Positions 8,823 through 15,829 of a stretch of DNA of 64,000 nucleotides are shown in pieces. Where the stretch lies: assembly GCF_024198235.1 (NCBI RefSeq), contig NZ_JAKCFB010000036.1, forward strand, positions 1 through 64,000, written 5' to 3'. The notes beneath the pieces were generated by a model. It did not search any database, was not told the origin of the DNA, and was given only the letters and a program-made list of their open reading frames with translations. This stretch comes from Myxococcus dinghuensis (lineage in GTDB: Bacteria; Myxococcota; Myxococcia; Myxococcales; Myxococcaceae). The position numbers and the translations under genes are program-made. Numbering within the stretch: the first letter of the stretch is position 1; every line of letters begins with the position of its first letter.

Positions 8823-11800
8823 ATGAGAGAAGACAAGAAGGTCGGGGCCTGGCTCCCGCTGGCGTTGTGTCTGGGTTCGCTGCTCGCGGTGGGGTGTGGC
8901 GAGCCGGCGCGCGCCGCGCCCGAGGACCCCGCGTCCGCGCTGGCTCGCGGTACGCAGCGTGTCTTGCTCGAGCCCCAGCCCGTGCGCCTGGCCGCGGGCT
9001 CGCAGCACTCGCTGCATGTCACGCCCGGGGGCACCGTCTGGGCCTGGGGCGGCAACTCGCATGGGCAGCTCGGCTCCGGCGCCACGTCGTTCCAGCGCGC
9101 CACCGCGAAGCAGGTGACGGGGCTGACGGACGTCGTCGCCGTGGCGGCTGGCGACGCCCACTCGCTCGCCCTGCGTTCGGACCGCACGGTGTGGACGTGG
9201 GGCGCGAACGCCTCCGGTCAGCTCGGGGACGGCGCCACCGTGGACCGCGCGTCCGCGGCGCAGGTGGCGGGCCTCACCGACGTGGTGGCCGTGGCGGCCG
9301 GTGCCGCCCACACGCTGGTGCTGCGCGCCGACGGCACGGTGTGGGCGTGGGGTGACAACTTCTACGGCCAGCTAGGCCGGGGCCACACGCGCCAGGGCCT
9401 GTTGCCCGAGGGCGTGCCGGGCCTGTCGGGCGTGGTGGCGCTGGCCGCGGGCTTCGACTTCTCCGTCGCGGTGAAGGGCGACGGGACGGTGTGGGCCTGG
9501 GGCGCGAACAGCTTCGGGCAGCTCGGGGATGGCACGCGCACCCAGCGGTTGGTGCCCACGCGGGTGGCGGGGCTGACGAACATCACCGCCGTGGCGGCGG
9601 GGCTCTACCACGCGCTGGCGCTCACGAAGGACGGGACTGCGTGGGCGTGGGGGAGCAACGGCTATGGGCAGCTCGGCGACGGTACGTGGGCGGACAGCGC
9701 CGCGCCGGTCGCCGTCGCGGGCCTGTCGGGTGTGAAGACGCTGGTGGCGCAGGACTTCGGGTCGCTGGCGCTGCTGGGCGCGGGCTCCGTGATGTCCTGG
9801 GGCAGCAACTCCGTGGGGCAGCTCGGCGACGGCACGACCCTGGACCGCGAGGTGCCCGTGCCGGTGCAGGGGCTCGCGAGCGTGGTGGCCGTGGCGGCCG
9901 GCGCCGAGCACGCGGTGGTGGCGCGCACGGACGGGACGCTCTGGTCCTTCGGGAGCAGCGCGTTCGGGCAGCTCGGCCACGGGGGCTCCGAGCGGCACCT
10001 GTCCCCCGAGGTCGTCATCCGCCTGCCGGGTGTGGTGTCCTCCGCGTCGGGCAGCTCGCACTCGGTGGCCGCGCTCACGGATGGCTCCGTCTGGAGCTGG
10101 GGCCGCAACCAGTACGGACAACTGGGAGACGGCACGACGACCGAGCGCTCCGCGCCCATCCGCGTGCCCTCGCTCACGTCGGTGACCGCCGTCACCGCGT
10201 CTAGCCACCACTCGCTCGCGCTGCGCTCGGACGGCACCGTGTGGGGCTGGGGGCGCAACGCCTACGGTCAGCTCGGCGACGGCTCGACGAAGGACCGCGG
10301 CACGCCCGTGGCGGCGACCGGCTTGAGCAGCGTGAGGGCCCTGGTCGCCGGTGGCAGCCACGCGGTGGCGTTGCGTTCGGATGGCACGGTGTGGACGTGG
10401 GGCTACAACGGCGTCGGTCAGCTCGGCGACGGCACGACGAAGGACCGCGCGGTGCCGGGACAGGTTCCCGGCCTGACGAACGTGGTGGCCGTGGCCGCCG
10501 GGACCTACTTCTCCCTGGCGCTGCGCTCGGATGGGACGGTGGTGGCGTGGGGCGAGGGCTTCGAGGGGCAGCTCGGCGACGGCGCGGGGGTGCAGCGCAC
10601 CCTGCCGGTGCTGGTGGCGGGGCTCACCCGCGTGGTGGCCATCGGCGCGGGCGCGGCGCATGGGCTCGCGGTCCTGGCCGACGGGACGGTGTGGGCCTGG
10701 GGCGACAACGCGGAGGGGCAGTTGGGCGATGGGACGTGGACGGACCGCTTCAAGCCGGTGCAGGTGACGGGCCTCTCCGGCGCGGTGTCGGCGTCCGGTG
10801 GGCTCTACCACTCGATGGTGGTGCTGTCCGACGGCACCGCGCGCGCCTGGGGCAACAACGCCTATGGCCAGCTCGGCGACGGCACGCTGACGTCGCGCAC
10901 GGGCGCGGCCGCGGTGCCGGGCGCCACGGGGCTCAAGCGCATCAGCCCCAGCGCCCTGCACGTGCTCGCGGTGCGACAGGACGGCGTGTTGCTGGCGTGG
11001 GGCTACAACCGCTTCGGTCAGTTGGGGCTGGGGTCCAGCAGTTGGAGCGCGCAGCCGGTGCAGGTGCGCGGGCTGGGGCAGGGGGAGCGGCTGGCCGCGG
11101 GGCGCTCGCACTCGCTGCTCGTGCGGCTGGACGGCACGGTGCTCGCGTGGGGACAGAACACGTCCGGTCAGCTCGGGGACGGCTCCAGCACGCACCGCTC
11201 CGCGCCGGTCTCCGTGCGGGGGCTGCCGTGCATCCGCTCCGCCGCCGCGGGCGCGCAGCACTCGTTGGCGCTCGCGTGTGACGGCACGGTGTGGGCCTGG
11301 GGCGCGAACACGAAGGGACAGTTGGGCGTCGCCGCGGGCAGCGCGCGCTTGTTGCCGGTGATGGTGGAGGGGCTGTGGGGCGTGGTGGCGGTGGCCGCGG
11401 GCGGGGATGCCTCGCTCGCGTTGCGCGCGGACGGCACGGCGTGGGCCTGGGGCGCGAACGGCTCCGGCCAGCTCGGCGACGGCACCACGACGGACCGCGC
11501 CACGCCGAAGCAGGTGACGAAGGTGTCGGGCCTGTCCGCCGTGTCGCTCGGCGAGTCGCACGCGCTGGCGGTGGAGGGCTCCGGGAAGGTGTGGGCGTGG
11601 GGCGACAACAAGTCCGGCCAGCTCGGTGATGGCACCAGCACCGCGAGCCTGGTGCCCCTGTGGGTGAAGGAGCTGGACGGCGCCACCGACGTGAGCGCGG
11701 GCAAGGCCTTCTCCCTGGCGGTGCGCGGCGACGGCTCCGTGTGGAGCTGGGGCGCGAACGGCTCCGGGCAACTGGGTGACGGCACCAACGTCGCGCGCGC

Positions 11801-13190
11801 GTGGCCCAAGCCGGTGCTGACGGTGAAGGACGCGCGGGCCATCTCCGCGGGCGCGAACCATGCCCTGGTCGTGAGCCAGTCCGGCACGGCGTGGGGGTGG
11901 GGCGAGAACACGCTGGGGCAGGTGGGTGACGGCACGCGCGACGTCCGCTTCCAGCCCCAGGTGGTGGCGGAGCTGCGGGACGCGGTGGACGTGGCGGTGG
12001 GAGAGCAGCACTCGGTGGCGCTGCTCGTCGACGAGCAGGCGCGCTCCTGGGGCAGCAACGAGTTCGGCCAGCTCGGTGAGGTCGAGTCCGGAGTGCGGAT
12101 GGAGCCGGTGCTCGTGAAGCTGCCGGAGTCGAAGGTCGCCTCCATCCAGACGGTGCGCGCCTGGCACCAGCACGTGGTGGCGCTGCTGACGGATGGCTCG
12201 CTGCGGACGTGGGGGAGCAACGACCACGGTCAGCTGGGCATCGGCACGCGGGACGGCCGGGCGGAGCCGACCACCATCGAAGGCCTGACGGGCGTGCGGG
12301 TCGTCTCCCCGGGCGCATGGCACACGCTGGCGCTGCGCGCGGACGGGACGGTGTGGGCGTGGGGGACGAACGTCCACGGCGCGCTGGGAGATGGCACCTA
12401 CGAGGACCGCCTGCGCCCCGTGCAGGTGGTGGGCCTCACCGACGTGGTGGACATCTCCGCGGGCAGCTACCACTCGCTGGCGCTGCGCGCGGACGGCACG
12501 GTCTGGGCCTGGGGCTACAACGCCTTCGGGCAGCTCGGTGATGGGACGCCCGATATCCGCACGGTGCCCACCCTGATGCAGGGGGTGAAGGACGCCGTGG
12601 GCATCTCCGGAGGCGAGCACCACTCGCTGGTGCTGCGCGCCAACGGAACGCTGGTGGCGTGTGGCCACAACGCCTATGGCCAGCTGGGGGAGGGCTCCGC
12701 CACCACGCGCCTGACGCCGCTGCCCGTGGTGGGGCTCGACGGCGTGCGCGCGGTGCGCGCGGGCAACTACCACTCGCTGGCGCTGCGCGAGGACGGCACG
12801 GTGTGGACGTGGGGCGCCAACACGCATGGCCAGCTGGGCGACGGCAGCTACACGACGCGCATCCTCCCCGGGCAGGTGCCGGGGCTCGGCGGGGTGAAGT
12901 CGCTGGGCGCGGGCGCGGACCACGCGTTCGCCGTCGGCGAGGGCGGCGCCGTCTGGTCGTGGGGCCGCAACTCGCACGGCCAGCTCGGCAACGGGGAGAG
13001 CGCCAGCCGTCCTTCGCCGGTGATGGTGAAGGGCGTGGCGGCGGCGCGGGTGGTGTCCGCGGGTGGGGACTTCTCCGTCGCGCTCCAGGAGAACGGCGTG
13101 ACGTGGAGCTGGGGCACCAACATCCACGGGACGCTGGGCGTGGGCGTCGCGGGACAGCGCGCGGTGCCCGGGCCCGTCTCGCTGCCCTGA
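8823..13190 (+). CDS. lipoprotein with 28 RCC1 repeats
   Basis: 1455 residues. A lipoprotein signal (LLAVGCG, Cys near residue 22) is followed almost entirely by RCC1 repeats of about 51 residues with the core GTVWAWGxNxxGQLGDGT. I count 28 repeats, from about 9050 to 13140, which would fill four seven-bladed beta-propellers. Variants such as GQVGDG, GALGDG and GTLGVG occur late in the array. Bacterial RCC1 arrays are thought to be extracellular binding scaffolds; no enzymatic residues are evident. The start is ATG at 8823 with GGAGG 7 bases upstream; an earlier in-frame start at 8730 lacks a ribosome site and would bury the signal peptide. The gene ends at a strong bidirectional hairpin. Confidence 0.9.
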   Translation: MREDKKVGAWLPLALCLGSLLAVGCGEPARAAPEDPASALARGTQRVLLEPQPVRLAAGSQHSLHVTPGGTVWAWGGNSHGQLGSGATSFQRATAKQVTGLTDVVAVAAGDAHSLALRSDRTVWTWGANASGQLGDGATVDRASAAQVAGLTDVVAVAAGAAHTLVLRADGTVWAWGDNFYGQLGRGHTRQGLLPEGVPGLSGVVALAAGFDFSVAVKGDGTVWAWGANSFGQLGDGTRTQRLVPTRVAGLTNITAVAAGLYHALALTKDGTAWAWGSNGYGQLGDGTWADSAAPVAVAGLSGVKTLVAQDFGSLALLGAGSVMSWGSNSVGQLGDGTTLDREVPVPVQGLASVVAVAAGAEHAVVARTDGTLWSFGSSAFGQLGHGGSERHLSPEVVIRLPGVVSSASGSSHSVAALTDGSVWSWGRNQYGQLGDGTTTERSAPIRVPSLTSVTAVTASSHHSLALRSDGTVWGWGRNAYGQLGDGSTKDRGTPVAATGLSSVRALVAGGSHAVALRSDGTVWTWGYNGVGQLGDGTTKDRAVPGQVPGLTNVVAVAAGTYFSLALRSDGTVVAWGEGFEGQLGDGAGVQRTLPVLVAGLTRVVAIGAGAAHGLAVLADGTVWAWGDNAEGQLGDGTWTDRFKPVQVTGLSGAVSASGGLYHSMVVLSDGTARAWGNNAYGQLGDGTLTSRTGAAAVPGATGLKRISPSALHVLAVRQDGVLLAWGYNRFGQLGLGSSSWSAQPVQVRGLGQGERLAAGRSHSLLVRLDGTVLAWGQNTSGQLGDGSSTHRSAPVSVRGLPCIRSAAAGAQHSLALACDGTVWAWGANTKGQLGVAAGSARLLPVMVEGLWGVVAVAAGGDASLALRADGTAWAWGANGSGQLGDGTTTDRATPKQVTKVSGLSAVSLGESHALAVEGSGKVWAWGDNKSGQLGDGTSTASLVPLWVKELDGATDVSAGKAFSLAVRGDGSVWSWGANGSGQLGDGTNVARAWPKPVLTVKDARAISAGANHALVVSQSGTAWGWGENTLGQVGDGTRDVRFQPQVVAELRDAVDVAVGEQHSVALLVDEQARSWGSNEFGQLGEVESGVRMEPVLVKLPESKVASIQTVRAWHQHVVALLTDGSLRTWGSNDHGQLGIGTRDGRAEPTTIEGLTGVRVVSPGAWHTLALRADGTVWAWGTNVHGALGDGTYEDRLRPVQVVGLTDVVDISAGSYHSLALRADGTVWAWGYNAFGQLGDGTPDIRTVPTLMQGVKDAVGISGGEHHSLVLRANGTLVACGHNAYGQLGEGSATTRLTPLPVVGLDGVRAVRAGNYHSLALREDGTVWTWGANTHGQLGDGSYTTRILPGQVPGLGGVKSLGAGADHAFAVGEGGAVWSWGRNSHGQLGNGESASRPSPVMVKGVAAARVVSAGGDFSVALQENGVTWSWGTNIHGTLGVGVAGQRAVPGPVSLP

Positions 13191-13203
13191 GTCCGGCGCT
13201 CCT

Positions 13204-13232
13204 GCTCCCGGCGCGACCAGGGCGCCGGGAGC
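13204..13232. terminator. bidirectional terminator hairpin
   Basis: Perfect 11-bp arms GCTCCCGGCGC and GCGCCGGGAGC around a 7-nt loop. It sits between two genes that converge tail to tail, the RCC1 lipoprotein and the leucine-rich-repeat protein, so it can stop transcription from both sides. Confidence 0.7.
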
Positions 13233-13241
13233 GTGGGGCCG

Positions 13242-14216
13242 TCACAGGCGCAGCCCGTCACCCAGGCGCTTCTGGAGCGGGCCCAGCTCCGAGAAGTCCA
13301 GCCCCATCTCCAGCAGCTCCAGGCGTCGCAGCCGGGGCAGCGCCTTGACCGAGCGGAACGCGAGCGCGCCCTCCTCGCTCAGCTCGTTCCGCGACAGCTC
13401 CAGGCGCTCCAGGGCGCCCAGGCCCCTGCTCTTCGCCAGCGCCTCCGCGGCCTCGTCCCCGAGGTCGCTCCGGTTGAGGGCCAACAGCGTCAGCGCGCCC
13501 AGCCCCTTGGCGCCCGCGAGCGTCGCCACGTCCTCGTCCGTCAGGCCCGAGCCCGACAGGTACAGGCGGGTCCAGGGCAGCGTCGCCTTCGCCAGCGTCT
13601 CCATGCCCTCGCCCGTGAGCTGGCAGCTCGAGAGGCTGACGGAGCGCAGCGCGGTCAACGCCGTCGCCCGGGTCAACGCGTCCACCGCCGCGTCCGTCGC
13701 CCCGGTGAGCACCAGCGCGTCGAGGTGCCGCGCGTGCGGGGCCGAGGCCAGGGCCCGCGTCGCCGCGTCGACCCCATCTCCCTCCACGCGCAGCCAGCGG
13801 ACCTGCGAGAACCAGGGCTGGGTCACGGCGGTGGCGAGCCCCTGGCCGTTCCGCGTCCTCACCTCCAGCCGATACACGGGCTCGCGGGCGAACAGGTCGC
13901 TCCCGTGCTTCGCGAGCGCGTCCTCGGGGAGGCTCATCTCGTCGACGAAGCCCCGGCGCAGGGTGGGCTCGCGGACCTGCGCGCGCTGCAGGGGCTGGAG
14001 CCACGCGTGGGCGTTCGCGACCAGCAGCTCCCGCTCCCGTCGCTGGAGCGCCCGCCTGCGCGCGGGGTCCATCCGCCCGCGCAGGTCGAGCTGCACCTGG
14101 ATGAACTCCGCGCGCGCGTCGTCCACGCCTCGCAGCGCCTCCGCGTAGGCCCGCCGGGGTCCATCCTCGCCAGCGTGGGTCGCCACCTCGAGGCGCAGCG
14201 CGTTCAGGTCACTCAT
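13242..14216 (-). CDS. TIGR02996-domain leucine-rich-repeat protein
   Basis: 324 residues. The first ~50 residues match the TIGR02996 repeat-companion pattern (PRRAYAEALRGVDDARAEFIQVQ). The rest (about 100-320) is a run of leucine-rich repeats such as LTALRSVSLSSCQLTGEGM and LGALTLLALNRSDL, predicting a curved interaction solenoid and no enzyme. No signal peptide, so cytoplasmic. The ATG overlaps the reverse transcriptase stop (ATGA), so the pair is translationally coupled, and this protein is the obvious candidate partner or effector of the retron-like element. That role is inferred; TIGR02996 domains are common in large myxobacterial and planctomycete genomes in other settings. Confidence 0.8.
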   Translation of the reverse strand: MSDLNALRLEVATHAGEDGPRRAYAEALRGVDDARAEFIQVQLDLRGRMDPARRRALQRRERELLVANAHAWLQPLQRAQVREPTLRRGFVDEMSLPEDALAKHGSDLFAREPVYRLEVRTRNGQGLATAVTQPWFSQVRWLRVEGDGVDAATRALASAPHARHLDALVLTGATDAAVDALTRATALTALRSVSLSSCQLTGEGMETLAKATLPWTRLYLSGSGLTDEDVATLAGAKGLGALTLLALNRSDLGDEAAEALAKSRGLGALERLELSRNELSEEGALAFRSVKALPRLRRLELLEMGLDFSELGPLQKRLGDGLRL

Positions 14217-15628
14217 CGGCCCAGCAGCTCCTTCACCTCGCGTTGCCAGCGCTCCCCGAGCCCTGGATGCACCATGCGCACGTAGGCGGCATAGCCCTCC
14301 AGCCACGCGGGGAAGTCCGGTCGGCCGCGCACCTGGGACTCCACGCCGTGCTTGCGGCAGTTGGCGAGGATGGCCTTGAAGCGGCGGCGCTCCTCGCGCG
14401 GGATGGAGACCTGCTGGTTGACGGTGAGGCCCGTCACCCGCTGGCGCCCGCCCCGCCGCATGACGCGGCGCTTGGGCGCGTTCTCCGCGAACCCCTCCTG
14501 CTGGAGGATGGCGTTGACCCACCACAGGAAGCGGCCGAGCCGTTCGGGGGGCTGGGGGAAGGAGAAGGTCAGGTCGTCCGCGTAGCGCGTGTAGCGCGCG
14601 CCCGCCTTCTTCGCGAGCGCGTCCAGGCGCGCGTCCAGGCGGCGGCACACGAGGTTGGCGATGGCGGGCGACGTGGGCGCGCCCTGCGGCAGCACGCCGG
14701 GCCACACCACGGTGCCGTCCGGCAGCTTCGCCCGCCACGTGGTGAGGCCCGCGAGCGTCGCGGACACCTCCGCGCCATAGCCGTGCGCCTCGAAGAGGCC
14801 CTTCACGCGGCGGTAGTGCACGGAGGGGAAGAAGTCCTCCACGTCCACGCGGACCACCACGTTCGCGCCCGTGTGCTCGCGGGCGTTCGTCACGGTGGAG
14901 CGCTCCGCGATGAAGCCGTGCGCGGCGGGGTGCGTGGCGAGCTTCGAGAGCAGCTGGTCGAGGAGCGCGCGCTGCGCGGCCTTGAGCTTCGCGCGGGGGG
15001 CGCACAGGCGTCGCATGCCGCCGGAGCGCTTGGGGGTCTCGAACTCCACGTAGCCGGAGCCCGGCCCGGAGCCCGGACGCATCAGCGCCACCAGCTCCGA
15101 CTCCTCCAGGCCCACCAGCTTCGCCACGTCGGCGCGGTGGTTCAGCGGCGGCAGGTCCCTGGCGGCCTCGGGCTTGCGCTTCAGCGGCTTGCCGTACTCG
15201 GGGAACAGGCCGAAGTTCCACCCGGTGGGGTTCCAGCCGCCGAAGGCCCTGGGCCCCGGGCGTCGGGGTGGGGGGAGGCGGCTGTCCGGGAGCGAGATGT
15301 CCGCCAGCCCCAGCTTCTTCACGGCGGCGCGCGCGGCGGAGCCCACGCGCGAGTCCGCGTCCTTCACCCGGCGACGCAGGTGTCCGGCGGCGATGGAGCG
15401 GGGGAAGAGCAGGGGGATGAGGCGCACCGCCCGGAGGCGCTCGTCCGGGTCCACGCTGTTCAGCCGCGCCGACACGGACTCCATCCAGTGCCGGCTGACG
15501 TAGAAGCGCGCGACCTCGAACTCCGCCAGGCCCTGGTTCTGCTCCAACAACTGGACGATGCGCTCGAAGTGGGCCTCGGGCTTCGCCATCAAGGGCTCGA
15601 GCTCGAGGAGGAGTCCCGCCAGGTCCAT
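14213..15628 (-). CDS. retron-type reverse transcriptase, HEAT-like N-terminus
   Basis: 471 residues. The catalytic core (about 200-430) shows YVEFETPKRSGGMRRL, AHGFIAERS, VRVDVEDFFPSV, LPQGAPTSPAIANLVC and RYTRYADDLTFS, giving the three catalytic aspartates. The VTG block (QRVTGLTVN) is a hallmark of retron enzymes. It looks most like the myxobacterial Mx162/Mx65-type enzymes. The first ~110 residues are an all-helical, HEAT-like extension (DPDERLRAVRLI, then DADSRVGSAARAAVKKLG). The start is ATG at 15628, with GGGAG 7 bases upstream; ATG at 15661 is possible. A putative msr-msd lies immediately upstream and a leucine-rich-repeat gene overlaps the stop. Expected product: branched RNA-linked cDNA, possibly for phage defence. 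Confidence 0.88.
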   Translation of the reverse strand: MDLAGLLLELEPLMAKPEAHFERIVQLLEQNQGLAEFEVARFYVSRHWMESVSARLNSVDPDERLRAVRLIPLLFPRSIAAGHLRRRVKDADSRVGSAARAAVKKLGLADISLPDSRLPPPRRPGPRAFGGWNPTGWNFGLFPEYGKPLKRKPEAARDLPPLNHRADVAKLVGLEESELVALMRPGSGPGSGYVEFETPKRSGGMRRLCAPRAKLKAAQRALLDQLLSKLATHPAAHGFIAERSTVTNAREHTGANVVVRVDVEDFFPSVHYRRVKGLFEAHGYGAEVSATLAGLTTWRAKLPDGTVVWPGVLPQGAPTSPAIANLVCRRLDARLDALAKKAGARYTRYADDLTFSFPQPPERLGRFLWWVNAILQQEGFAENAPKRRVMRRGGRQRVTGLTVNQQVSIPREERRRFKAILANCRKHGVESQVRGRPDFPAWLEGYAAYVRMVHPGLGERWQREVKELLGR

Positions 15629-15661
15629 GTCCTTGCTCCCACACCGCCACGGGTGCTGCAT

Positions 15662-15816
15662 GCTCCTGGGGACGCCGCCACCTGCACGGCAGAGGCGAAC
15701 GAGGTCGGGGAAGCCCGCCAGGCGGACCTCGTACCGGCGCGTTCTTCAATGGGTGTCATGGGCAGCCGCGACGTGACATCGCGGACGGAAGGCTGGCTGC
15801 ACGCGACCCCAGGAGC
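15662..15816 (-). ncRNA. putative retron msr-msd RNA
   Basis: On the minus strand this segment starts with GCTCCTGGGGTCGC (15816-15803) and ends with GCGTCCCCAGGAGC (15675-15662), which pair at 13 of 14 positions: the a1/a2 geometry of a retron transcript. Between them are 127 bases. They contain a msr-like hairpin, CCGCGA-TGTCACG-TCGCGG, then a larger hairpin with arms ACGAGGTC/GACCTCGT around 18 bases that could be the msd stem. An AGC triplet follows a1 closely and could supply the branching G. The element starts 13 bases after the upstream stop codon and ends 33 bases before the reverse transcriptase start, the usual retron order. Predicted by eye; the branch point and cDNA length are not determined. 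Confidence 0.6.
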
Positions 15817-15829
15817 GACACGAAGCTCA

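Noticed and set aside
9372..13127. Very long minus-strand open frame opposite the RCC1 gene
   Set aside because: Its repeats only reflect the RCC1 DNA repeats, and the composition is implausible for a protein.
9040..13140. Regular ~153-base repeats considered as a CRISPR or satellite array
   Set aside because: They are in-frame RCC1 codons with no constant repeat and no spacers; the periodicity equals 51 residues.
13345..14148. Plus-strand open frame opposite the leucine-rich-repeat gene as a possible antisense toxin or antitoxin
   Set aside because: Ser/Arg-rich low-complexity translation typical of antisense frames; the real gene has clear repeats and is coupled to the reverse transcriptase.
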